Positions 24,955 to 32,320 of a stretch of 32,320 nt of DNA are shown piece after piece. Each line of letters opens with the position of its first letter. The first letter of the stretch is position 1. The position numbers and the translations under genes are program-made. Where the stretch lies: NCBI GenBank assembly GCA_013349405.1, contig DUZS01000035.1:1-32320 (forward strand), in the 5' to 3' direction. Origin of the DNA: Desulfuromonadales bacterium (GTDB lineage: Bacteria > Desulfobacterota > Desulfuromonadia > Geobacterales > Pseudopelobacteraceae). The notes under the pieces were generated by a model. That model had not been told where the DNA came from, did not search any database, and worked only from the letters and a program-made list of their open reading frames with translations.

Positions 24955-24991
24955 ATCCGATATATCTATGTAACATGCTGAATTGGCACTC
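24948..24991. promoter_or_regulatory. Inverted repeat around the sigma-54 promoter
   Basis: GAGTGCCAAT (24948-24957) and ATTGGCACTC (24982-24991) are perfect 10-bp arms, 24 bases apart. The left arm contains the -24 element. The right arm looks like a second -24 box facing the other way but lacks a TTGC box, so it is probably a protein site or a relic. Confidence 0.5.
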
Positions 24992-25049
24992 TCTATTTCA
25001 ACAGGTGATACAATGAGCATTTCCTGAGCAGGACTCTGTGGCTGAAAAC

Positions 25050-25064
25050 GGCCAGAAGGTGGCC
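25050..25064. promoter_or_regulatory. Candidate upstream activator site for the sigma-54 promoter
   Basis: GGCCA-GAAGG-TGGCC is a palindrome with 5-bp arms about 110 bases upstream of the -12 box, a normal distance for an NtrC/DctD-type activator. It sits a few bases past the stop codon of the regulator gene. That the regulator binds here is inferred from position only. Confidence 0.4.
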
Positions 25065-25068
25065 ATTA

Positions 25069-26472
25069 TTAGCCATAATACCCCCCTGTCTTCTCCAGCC
25101 CGTATTTTTCCATTTTATAGCGCAGCGTACCCCTGGGAATCTTGAGCAGTGAGGCGGTTTGCAGAACGTTTGCGTGTGTTTTTTCCAGCGCTTCCCGGAT
25201 GATGCCGCGCTCGAATTCAGCCACGGCGTCTTCCAGTCCCATGCCGTCGGGGAGTGATCTGCTCACGCTCTTCTGCTCCTCTGCAGCCGGTGCCGACTGC
25301 CGCGCACCGGTGATTTCCCGTGGCAGGTCTTCAGCGGTAAGGAGAGGGCCGGAACGCATGATACAGATCCTTTCTATGACATTGCGCAGCTCCCGGATGT
25401 TGCCGGGCCAGGAGTATTGTTTCATGAAATCGGTCGCCTCCGGAGCGATTCCGTGAAAATCACGTCCGAAGGCCCTGCTGAAACTTTCCAGAAAGAAAGA
25501 TGCCAGCAGGTCGATGTCCTCGGTTCTCTCCCTGAGTGGCGGTAAATGGATAGGAAAGACGTTGATGCGGTAGAACAGATCCTCACGAAAAGACCTGGCT
25601 GCGATGTTCTCCTGAAGATTGCGGTTGGTTGCGGCGATAACACGGACATCGATCGGGATATCTCTGACGCCGCCGACCCGGCGGATGATCCGCTCCTGCA
25701 GGACCCTCAGCAGCTTGGCCTGCATGGCCATATCCATTTCGCCTACTTCGTCGAGAAACAGCGTGCCGTGGTCAGCCTCCTCGAACAAGCCGGTCTTGCG
25801 GGAGGTAGCGCCGGTGAACGAGCCCTTTTCGTGGCCGAACAGTTCGCTCTCCAGCAGGTTGGCCGGGATCGAGGCGCAGTTGATGCCGATAAAAGGTCTC
25901 TCCTTCCGGTCGGACAGGTCATGGATGGCCCGGGCAACAAGCTCCTTGCCGGTGCCTGATTCGCCGGTGATCAAAGCTGTTGAGGGTATTCGGGCTATTT
26001 CGCGGATCTTGTTGATCACCTCGTTGAAAGCCGGACTCCGGCCGATCATCGGTGAACGCCCCGGCAGGATGCCCTCAAGGCGCTTCAGATTGCGGACCTC
26101 CCGCTTGAGGGTCTGAGTCTGCAGGGCCAGCTTGACGATAACCCGGAGGGCGTCAGCCTTGAACGGTTTTTTCATGTAATGGAAGGCACCCAGTTTGAGG
26201 GCATCTACCGCTGTTTCCACCGAGCCGTAGCCGGTGATGATGATAACCAGAAGGTCTGGCACCAGTTCCCGCAGCGATTTAAGCACGTCGATGCCGTTTT
26301 CCGTGCCGAGGTTAAGGTCGAGCAGCGCCAGATCGATCTCCCCGGCTGCCACGATCTCCCGCGCTTCAGCTCCGGAGGCGGCTCCGTATACCTGGTACCC
26401 CTCGTATGCCAGGATGCGCTCGACATTCTCGCGGATAAAGGCTTCGTCGTCGATTATCAGTATTTTTTCCAT
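25069..26472 (-). CDS. Sigma-54-dependent response regulator, NtrC/DctD type
   Basis: This 467-residue activator has a receiver domain (acidic Asp8/Asp9, phosphorylated Asp52, Thr80, Lys102) and an AAA+ sigma-54-interaction domain. The latter has Walker A GESGTGKE at 170-177 and the sigma-54 contact loop GSFTGA at 217-222 (Ser replaces the usual Ala). A Fis-type HTH at the end contains NVLQTASLLKIPRGTLRYKMEKYGL. On phosphorylation it should activate sigma-54 RNA polymerase. It follows the kinase gene by 46 bases, and the TRAP operon with its sigma-54 promoter comes next, which makes that operon the likely target. Confidence 0.95.
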   Translation of the reverse strand: MEKILIIDDEAFIRENVERILAYEGYQVYGAASGAEAREIVAAGEIDLALLDLNLGTENGIDVLKSLRELVPDLLVIIITGYGSVETAVDALKLGAFHYMKKPFKADALRVIVKLALQTQTLKREVRNLKRLEGILPGRSPMIGRSPAFNEVINKIREIARIPSTALITGESGTGKELVARAIHDLSDRKERPFIGINCASIPANLLESELFGHEKGSFTGATSRKTGLFEEADHGTLFLDEVGEMDMAMQAKLLRVLQERIIRRVGGVRDIPIDVRVIAATNRNLQENIAARSFREDLFYRINVFPIHLPPLRERTEDIDLLASFFLESFSRAFGRDFHGIAPEATDFMKQYSWPGNIRELRNVIERICIMRSGPLLTAEDLPREITGARQSAPAAEEQKSVSRSLPDGMGLEDAVAEFERGIIREALEKTHANVLQTASLLKIPRGTLRYKMEKYGLEKTGGYYG

Positions 26473-26518
26473 GGTCTGTTTTCTTTCCGGTCGTCATTGA
26501 GATCATTCCATCGTTTAT

Positions 26519-29017
26519 TTACAATTCATTGAGCGGCAGTTCTATGGTGAAACGTGTTCCCTGCTCCGGCGAACTTTCCACGTCGATCCGACCGTGGTGC
26601 TCTTCGACGATCCGCTCGGTTATGGAGAGCCCCAGCCCGGTGCCGGCGCCTTTACGGGTAAAAAACGGCTCGAATATCAGCGGCAGGTCAGCGGCGTTGA
26701 TGCCGGGCCCGCTGTCGGAGATGACGACTGACGCAGCATCTTCCCTGCAGCCGGTTGTTATGATGATCCGGCCCCCGTCCGGCATCGCCTCCTGGGCATT
26801 CCTGATGATGTTCAGCACTGCCTGCTTGATCTTTTCCGGGTCGAATCTGAACAGCGGAATTTCCCCGGATTCCAGTATCAGGCTGACCTGCTGCCGTTCG
26901 CACGGTCTGCGCATGAGCAGCACCGTGTCATGAACGACACCATTCAGATCCCCTTCCCTGAAATCTGCCCGCACCGGTGAAGAGTAGTTCAAAAGTGAGC
27001 TGATCAGCCGCTCGACACGTTCAATTTCCGTCAGAGCCTTTTTTATCATGGTCTTGTCTTCGGAGGCTGCCGAGGCCCGGTCATGGAGATCATCCAGCAG
27101 CAGCGAGATGCCGGTCAGCGGGTTTCTCACCTCGTGGGCGATGCCGGCTGACAGCTTGCCAAGGGAGGCCAGCCGGTCAAGGCGCATCATCTCTTCCCGC
27201 AGTTTCTCCTTTTCCGTTTCATTGCGCATCGTGACTGTCAGCCCCTTCCCGGCGTCGTTATCGATGGGAAACAGTCCGACATCGAAATAGGTTTTGCCCA
27301 TGCCACGGTCTATCACCAGGGACGAACGGCCATACCCGGTTTTTGAGCCAAGGGTCCGGGCAATGTGAGCGGCCATGTCACTCCAGCCGCTGAAAACTTC
27401 ACTGAAGTGCATATCCTGACTGATCTTGCTGCCGAGAAACGCAAGCCCTGTCGCGTTTATCGAGGTCAGCAATCCTTCCGGCGAGAAGGTGACTATAGCA
27501 CTGGAGATACTCTCCAGGATGCTTGCCTTGAAGTTACGCTCATCCATTATTTCAAGGCGCGAACTGCGCAGTTCGTCCATGGTGGCAAGGAGGCTCTGCT
27601 TGCGCACCTCCAGTTCATCGGCCATGAAGTTGAACGTACTGGCCAATTCTCCGATCTCGCTGGATGATATCACGGTGACTCGTTCATGGGTATCACCTGC
27701 TGCCAGTTTGCCGGCACCTTCGGTCAGCTGTCGCAGGGGGCGGCTGATCCCCCGTGACAGCAGCCAGGCGGAAAAGGCCGAGAGTATGGCGGTAAGGAGA
27801 ATGAAAATGGTGCTTACCGTACGGTGCTCCCGCAGTTCGCTGTTGATCAGGCGGCTCCCCTTGCGGGCAGCGTCGTGGAACTGGTCTACCTGGAATCCTA
27901 TGGTTACGCCGCCGAACACCCCGTGTTTGCCGTAGTCGCCGGTATCGTAGGGGATCGGGGCAAAGGCCATGATTTTTTTGGCCCCCCCCACGTTGGTAAT
28001 GTCAACGTATCCGGAACGCTGAGACCGGACCGAGGCGGTGACTGCAGGATAGTTGGGGTGGACGAAGCCGGCTTGATCGAGATTGAACGGAATGCGCCCG
28101 GCCGCTATGTCTGCTTCGCTGGAGTTTTTCGTGTATGGCGGCACCGGTCGACCGCTGCTGTCGACGCCGCGGATGTCCCAGTATTTCGGATGGGTGATGA
28201 TCCACCCCTCGTCGTCAAAGAGAAAGGCATAGTTGCCGCTCCGGTACGAAGGGAATACCGTTGAGAAGTTTTTGCCGGGGTCAATGTGCTGTGTGAATTC
28301 CATCAGGTGGCGATGGTCGAGCGAGATTACCACCATGCCGATGAAGGTGCCATCCGGAGAGTAGAGCGGGGTGCCAAAGCGGATGACGCCCTGGTAGCTG
28401 CTGCCGTTAAAGGCGTTTTCAGGTTCGGATGCGCCAACAAGCTGTTCCTGCTTCGAGACATGGAAGCCGGTCAGGTGTGATACATATATTTCACGCCGTC
28501 TCAGCAGTCTGATCCTGTTGAAGTAATCTTCCCCCTTGAACTCGGTATTGGCCGGATTGGAGATATCGCGCAGTTCTGAAGGGGTCAGGAAGCGGCCGTC
28601 CCGGATCACGATCTGCTCGTGCCCATGGCTGTCGATAAAAGCGATGGAGCGGTACAGGGGGATCTGTCTGCGGATCTCTCGGGGGGCCGATGCCGTGCCG
28701 TGGCGCTCCCAGACTTCGCTGCTGCGGTGTTCATAGAAGTTGCGCATATTCTGCTGCTTAAGTGGTGTGCGGGAAAGAAAAAGCAGATCGTTTTCACACT
28801 GCCGCAAGAGATCTCCTATGGTTTCAGCGACATGCTGGGCCCGCATCTGCAGCGATTCGGATGCCTGGGTATCTGCGGTGTTGGCAATCTCTGAGGTCAG
28901 TCTGATATTGATGGAATGCAGGTTTATCAGCAGTACCAGCGAAGATGCCAGCAGCGGCAGCAGCGTCAGCAGCAGAGTGGTGATCAGGATTTTTTTGAAA
29001 AGTGTCATACGGGGCAC
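26519..29017 (-). CDS. Sensor histidine kinase with Cache, HAMP and PAS domains (DctB-like)
   Basis: This 832-residue inner-membrane kinase has TM1 at residues ~8-30, a long periplasmic dCache-type sensor to ~425, and TM2. A HAMP domain (SRGISRPLRQLTEGAGKLAAGD), a PAS region (~495-600) and HisKA with phosphorylated His628 in HEVRNPLTG follow. HATPase_c (NIIRNAQEAM, DSGPGI, GTGLGLSI) ends the protein. It probably senses the transported acid or another small ligand directly and phosphorylates the regulator encoded just downstream. The start is GTG with GGAGG 11 bases upstream; an ATG three codons later is the alternative. A promoter was not identified in the gap to miaB. Confidence 0.95.
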   Translation of the reverse strand: MPRMTLFKKILITTLLLTLLPLLASSLVLLINLHSINIRLTSEIANTADTQASESLQMRAQHVAETIGDLLRQCENDLLFLSRTPLKQQNMRNFYEHRSSEVWERHGTASAPREIRRQIPLYRSIAFIDSHGHEQIVIRDGRFLTPSELRDISNPANTEFKGEDYFNRIRLLRRREIYVSHLTGFHVSKQEQLVGASEPENAFNGSSYQGVIRFGTPLYSPDGTFIGMVVISLDHRHLMEFTQHIDPGKNFSTVFPSYRSGNYAFLFDDEGWIITHPKYWDIRGVDSSGRPVPPYTKNSSEADIAAGRIPFNLDQAGFVHPNYPAVTASVRSQRSGYVDITNVGGAKKIMAFAPIPYDTGDYGKHGVFGGVTIGFQVDQFHDAARKGSRLINSELREHRTVSTIFILLTAILSAFSAWLLSRGISRPLRQLTEGAGKLAAGDTHERVTVISSSEIGELASTFNFMADELEVRKQSLLATMDELRSSRLEIMDERNFKASILESISSAIVTFSPEGLLTSINATGLAFLGSKISQDMHFSEVFSGWSDMAAHIARTLGSKTGYGRSSLVIDRGMGKTYFDVGLFPIDNDAGKGLTVTMRNETEKEKLREEMMRLDRLASLGKLSAGIAHEVRNPLTGISLLLDDLHDRASAASEDKTMIKKALTEIERVERLISSLLNYSSPVRADFREGDLNGVVHDTVLLMRRPCERQQVSLILESGEIPLFRFDPEKIKQAVLNIIRNAQEAMPDGGRIIITTGCREDAASVVISDSGPGINAADLPLIFEPFFTRKGAGTGLGLSITERIVEEHHGRIDVESSPEQGTRFTIELPLNEL

Positions 29018-29104
29018 GGACGTTCACACCTCCATGATGGTATTTGCCCGATTACAATGATAATCCCCGCTGCTGTCAAGTATTCTTCAAAAATTTCAAT
29101 TCAT

Positions 29105-29134
29105 TTGACTTTACGGGCAGGTATCGCGTATAAA
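29105..29134 (+). promoter_or_regulatory. Sigma-70 promoter of miaB
   Basis: TTGACT (29105-29110), an 18-bp spacer and TATAAA (29129-29134). The start of transcription would be near 29141, only ~6 bases before the miaB ATG at 29147. Confidence 0.65.
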
Positions 29135-29146
29135 ATTCGACCGACT

Positions 29147-30460
29147 ATGCTTGATAAACTCATATACATAGAAACGTTCGGGTGCCAGATGAATGTCAAC
29201 GATTCCGAGCGGATTGTTACCATGCTGGCTGATCTGGGCTATGCCGCGACGAACGACCCCGCTGCATCCGATATGATCCTGCTCAATACCTGCAGCGTGC
29301 GCGGTGGCGCTGAGGAAAAAGTCTATCGGAGGCTCGCGAACCTGCGTATCTACAAACGTGACGGCAAAAAACAGATTATTGCGGTTGGCGGGTGTGTGGC
29401 ACAGCAGGAAGGGGAGGAGCTGCTCCGGAAGCTCCCCTATCTGGATCTGGTGATCGGCACCCATAATCTGCACCTGCTGCCGGATATGGTGCGTGGCGCC
29501 GAACGTGGCGAGCGCCGCTCCGAAACTGCTTTTATCGATAATGATCAGAGACTTGACCTGTTTCCGTCCATCAAGGGAGAGTCTCGTCTGTCGCGCTTTG
29601 TGACGGTTATGCAGGGGTGTGATAATTTCTGCTCGTACTGTATCGTACCGTTTGTCCGTGGTCGGGAGATCAGTCGCCGCTCGGCGGATATCCTGACCGA
29701 GGTCAGGCAGCTTGCCGACGAAGGGGTCAGGGAGGTGATTCTTCTTGGCCAGAATGTTAACTCCTATGGCCTTAACAGCGAACACGAGCCGACTTTTGCA
29801 CAATTGATTCATCAGGTTGCCGCCATTGACGGCATTGACCGCATCCGCTTTACGACTTCGCACCCCAAGGATATGTCGGATGAATTGATCGCCTGTTTTG
29901 CCGACGTGCCGAAACTGAGCGGCCAGATTCATCTGCCGGCTCAATCCGGCAGCGATGCTGTGCTGAAGCTGATGGGCAGGGGGTATACCCGCGACTCCTA
30001 TCTGGATAAAGTCAGAAAAATCAGGGCGCTTCGTCCGGGTATCGTTGTCACCGGTGACATTATTGTCGGCTTTCCGGGCGAAACCGATGCCGATTTTGAA
30101 CAGACGCTCTCCCTGATGGAAGAGGTTCGCTACATCGATCTGTTCTCCTTTGTCTATTCGCCCCGTCCCGGCACCAAAGCGGCTGAACTCGCTGATGATC
30201 TGCCCCGCGCAGTAAAAATGACGCGCCTTGACCGTCTGATGGAACTGCAGCGTCGTCACACCCGCGAGATCAGCCAGATCTATATCGGCAGCGTAATGTC
30301 GGTACTGGTTGAAGGGGAGGGGAAGCTTCCCGGCCAGGTTTCCGGCAAAGCTGATAACGGCCGCATTGTCAATTTTACCGGCAACAGTTCTCTGATCGGC
30401 AGCTTTGTCGATGTCAAAATAGTCACAGCGTATCCAAATTCGCTTCTGGGTGAATTGTAA
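29147..30460 (+). CDS. miaB: tRNA-2-methylthio-N6-isopentenyladenosine synthase MiaB
   Basis: This 437-residue radical-SAM methylthiotransferase adds a methylthio group to i6A37 of tRNAs that read UNN codons. The N-terminal UPF0004 domain has its three cluster cysteines: Cys13 (ETFGCQMN), NTCSVR and GGCVAQQ. The radical-SAM cluster motif is C-x3-C-x2-C at Cys158, Cys162 and Cys165 (QGCDNFCSYCIVPF). The C-terminal TRAM domain covers ~370-437. QMNVNDSE fits MiaB rather than RimO or MtaB. The start at 29147 gives the family N-terminus; the frame is open much farther upstream but without support. No clear ribosome site precedes it. glnS follows by 20 bases. Confidence 0.95.
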   Translation: MLDKLIYIETFGCQMNVNDSERIVTMLADLGYAATNDPAASDMILLNTCSVRGGAEEKVYRRLANLRIYKRDGKKQIIAVGGCVAQQEGEELLRKLPYLDLVIGTHNLHLLPDMVRGAERGERRSETAFIDNDQRLDLFPSIKGESRLSRFVTVMQGCDNFCSYCIVPFVRGREISRRSADILTEVRQLADEGVREVILLGQNVNSYGLNSEHEPTFAQLIHQVAAIDGIDRIRFTTSHPKDMSDELIACFADVPKLSGQIHLPAQSGSDAVLKLMGRGYTRDSYLDKVRKIRALRPGIVVTGDIIVGFPGETDADFEQTLSLMEEVRYIDLFSFVYSPRPGTKAAELADDLPRAVKMTRLDRLMELQRRHTREISQIYIGSVMSVLVEGEGKLPGQVSGKADNGRIVNFTGNSSLIGSFVDVKIVTAYPNSLLGEL

Positions 30461-30480
30461 AAATTATTTTAGAGGGTTAT

Positions 30481-32160
30481 ATGACCACCGTCGAGCAGCC
30501 ATCATCAACAGCACATAATTTTCTGAAAACCATAATCGAGGAAGACCTCAAGAGCGGCAAACACAGCAGTGTGGTGACCCGTTTTCCTCCGGAACCGAAT
30601 GGCTATCTGCACATCGGCCACGCCAAGTCAATCTGTATCAATTTCGGCTTGGCGAGTGAATTCGGCGGGCGCTGCCATCTCCGCTTTGATGATACCAACC
30701 CGGCCAAGGAAGAGCAGGAATATATTGATTCAATCAAGGAGAGTGTCAGGTGGCTCGGCTTCGATTGGGGAGAGCATCTCTATTATGCGTCGGATACCTT
30801 TGAACAGCTCTATCAATGGGCGGTCTGTCTGATTACCGAGGAAAAAGCGTACGTTGAAGATCTGAATGCCGAACAGATTCGGGCCTACCGCGGCACCCTG
30901 ACGGAACCGGGTGTTGAGAGCCCGTTTCGTACCCGCCCGGTTGAGGAAAATCTTGACCTGTTCGCGCGCATGCGCAACGGCGAATTCCCCGACGGCAGCC
31001 ATGTGCTGCGCGCCAGGATCGACATGGCCTCGCCGAACATCAGCCTGCGTGATCCGGTCCTCTACCGGATTCTTCATACCCCGCATCCGCATGTCGGCGA
31101 CGCCTGGAAAATCTACCCGATGTATGACTTTGCCCATGGCCAGGCCGATGCCATTGAAGGGATCACACACTCCATCTGCACCCTCGAATTTGAATCGCAC
31201 AAACCGCTCTATGAATGGTTTCTCGATAATCTGCCGGTACCAAACCGGCCACGCCAATATGAATTTGCCCGCCTGAACCTGACCTACACGGTGATGAGCA
31301 AGCGCAAGCTGCAGGAACTGGTGCAGCATGGTCTTGTTAGCGGGTGGGATGACCCGCGTCTGCCGACCCTCGAAGGACTGAGGCGGCGTGGCTACACTCC
31401 AGCCTCTATTCGTAATTTTTGCGAGCAGATTGGTGTTGGCCGGAGCGACTCCTGGATCGATGTATCGATTCTGGAGGAATCCGTTCGCGCTGACCTCAAT
31501 GAATCGGCACCACGGGCCATGGCGGTGCTGAGGCCGATAAAGCTGGTCATTGAAAATTATCCTGCCGGGCAGTCCGAAGAGCTGCAGGCGGCACATCATC
31601 CGCAGAAACCGGAGATGGGCAGCCGTACCATACACTTCTCCCGTGAGATCTGGATTGACGCCGATGACTTCATGGAGACGCCAAGCAAAGGCTTCCACCG
31701 CCTGACCGTTGGTGGCGAAGTCAAATTGCGCTTCGGATATATCGTCACCTGCACCGGCGTCATCAAGGATGAACAGGGAGCGGTTGTGGAACTTCGTGGT
31801 GAATATGATCCCGCTTCGCGAGAGGGGATTCACACTGCTGACGGCCGCAAGGTCAAAGGGGTTATTCACTGGGTTTCAGCGGCTCATTCGATATCGGCAG
31901 AAGTACGTCTCTTTGACCGGCTCTTCAGCGACCCGAATCCGGATCGCAGCGGTGCCGATTACAAGCAGTTTCTCAATCACCATTCCGTTGAAACCCTTAC
32001 CGGGTGCCAGCTTGAAGCTGCGTTGACCGGAGCGGACATGGAAACCAGGTATCAGTTTGAGCGGATGGGCTATTTCCGTCAGGATTCGAAAGATTCCACG
32101 CCGGATACACTCGTATTTAACCGGGTTGTGACGTTGCGGGATGTGTGGGCGAAGAAGTAA
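30481..32160 (+). CDS. glnS: Glutaminyl-tRNA synthetase
   Basis: This 559-residue class I synthetase charges tRNA-Gln. HIGH is at residues 44-47 (PPEPNGYLHIGHAKS) and the KMSKS-equivalent VMSKR at 271-275. LRFDDTNP, GDAWKIYPMYDFAHG and ITHSICTLEFE are typical of GlnRS and separate it from GluRS. The C-terminal anticodon-binding beta-barrels follow (~345-555). Length agrees with the E. coli enzyme (~554). AGAGGG precedes the start, and it is probably co-transcribed with miaB. The neighbour relation fits a translation-quality operon. Confidence 0.96.
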   Translation: MTTVEQPSSTAHNFLKTIIEEDLKSGKHSSVVTRFPPEPNGYLHIGHAKSICINFGLASEFGGRCHLRFDDTNPAKEEQEYIDSIKESVRWLGFDWGEHLYYASDTFEQLYQWAVCLITEEKAYVEDLNAEQIRAYRGTLTEPGVESPFRTRPVEENLDLFARMRNGEFPDGSHVLRARIDMASPNISLRDPVLYRILHTPHPHVGDAWKIYPMYDFAHGQADAIEGITHSICTLEFESHKPLYEWFLDNLPVPNRPRQYEFARLNLTYTVMSKRKLQELVQHGLVSGWDDPRLPTLEGLRRRGYTPASIRNFCEQIGVGRSDSWIDVSILEESVRADLNESAPRAMAVLRPIKLVIENYPAGQSEELQAAHHPQKPEMGSRTIHFSREIWIDADDFMETPSKGFHRLTVGGEVKLRFGYIVTCTGVIKDEQGAVVELRGEYDPASREGIHTADGRKVKGVIHWVSAAHSISAEVRLFDRLFSDPNPDRSGADYKQFLNHHSVETLTGCQLEAALTGADMETRYQFERMGYFRQDSKDSTPDTLVFNRVVTLRDVWAKK

Positions 32161-32169
32161 CTATACTGC

Positions 32170-32193
32170 AAACGGCATATAATTGCGGTTTTT
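32170..32193 (+). terminator. Weak hairpin with T-run after glnS
   Basis: AAACGGCA pairs with TGCGGTTT, apart from one mismatch, around TATAAT, and a T5 run (32189-32193) ends it. It is 10 bases past the glnS stop. The stem is imperfect, so this is a tentative call. Confidence 0.35.
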
Positions 32194-32197
32194 GTAG

Positions 32198-32320
32198 GGG
32201 CGCGGTCCGTGACCCGCCCTTGTTGCTGCAGGCATCATTGTTGGTTATTGCGCCGAGGGCGCGGTCCGTGACCCGCCCTTGTTGCTGCAGGCATCATTGT
32301 TGGTTATTGCGCCGAGGGCG
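32198..32320. repeat. Identical 59-bp tandem repeats at the window edge
   Basis: Units start at 32198, 32257 and 32316. The first two (32198-32256 and 32257-32315) are identical and the third is cut by the window end. Each contains the imperfect palindrome GGGCGCGG...CCCGCCC and ends ATTGCGCCGA. The first unit is preceded by GTAGG, as in the palindrome at 5727. The array probably continues to the right. Confidence 0.9.

Noticed and set aside
24982-24997. Divergent plus-strand sigma-54 promoter
   Set aside because: TGGCAC is present but the -12 position reads ATTT, without the needed GC, and no plus-strand gene follows.
29111-30259. 382-residue minus-strand open frame under miaB
   Set aside because: It is antisense to a clear MiaB with all cluster cysteines and shows no known domain; GC-skewed codon use makes such shadows common.
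30730-31869. 379-residue minus-strand open frame under glnS
   Set aside because: It is antisense to an unmistakable GlnRS and has no ribosome site or domain.
32198-32320. CRISPR array
   Set aside because: The whole 59-bp period is identical between units, so there are no variable spacers, and no cas genes are present.

Overview
The window carries genes of a Gram-negative bacterium: a lipid A deacetylase (LpxC), an AsmA-family protein, several lipoproteins with clear lipoboxes, and TRAP and peptide ABC transporters with periplasmic binding proteins. The mix (sigma-54 response regulator with TRAP operon, CBS-DUF294 protein, bacterial GlnRS, many small dispersed palindromes) suggests a Desulfuromonadales/Geobacter-Pelobacter-like organism. 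That placement is an inference from gene style, not from a marker alignment. No rRNA, tRNA or CRISPR array was found.

Region 1 (1-6200) is accessory and repeat-rich. It has an FKBP-type foldase between two copies of a short terminal-inverted-repeat element, an Rpn-type PD-(D/E)XK nuclease/transposase-family gene, and a membrane nucleotide-sugar 4,6-dehydratase (CapD/WbpM/PglF type). An AlbA/Schlafen-type protein gene follows, then a second, frameshifted copy of the last ~225 bp of the dehydratase gene. The AlbA-type gene is thus bracketed by a 225-bp direct repeat, as if a ~1.8-kb cassette entered the 3' end of the dehydratase gene while leaving that gene intact. Three consecutive genes here carry in-frame low-complexity repeats.

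Region 2 (6190-12025): a DUF4160-DUF2442 small gene pair, then lpxC, then on the opposite strand a CNNM/CBS/CorC membrane protein translationally coupled to a large AsmA-family protein. LpxC and AsmA genes overlap tail to tail. This region serves mainly the cell envelope.

Region 3 (12150-20540), plus strand: a TPR lipoprotein coupled by an ATGA overlap to a family 5 solute-binding lipoprotein, then two consecutive type II toxin-antitoxin modules (VapB/VapC-like, then Phd/PIN), then the two ABC permeases that should belong to the binding protein, then a CBS-DUF294 nucleotidyltransferase-like protein. The toxin-antitoxin modules split the transporter operon, and no ATPase gene is present. Each module has its own promoter and operator palindrome.

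Region 4 (20790-29020), minus strand: a ChaN-like lipoprotein, a TRAP transporter operon (dctP-dctQ-dctM) closed by a strong terminator, and the two-component pair (Cache-HAMP-PAS histidine kinase and NtrC/DctD-type regulator) that probably controls it. A textbook sigma-54 promoter lies upstream of dctP, with palindromes suitable as activator sites farther upstream.

Region 5 (29100-32320), plus strand: miaB, with a strong sigma-70 promoter so close that the mRNA may be nearly leaderless, then glnS, and finally identical 59-bp tandem repeats running off the right edge.
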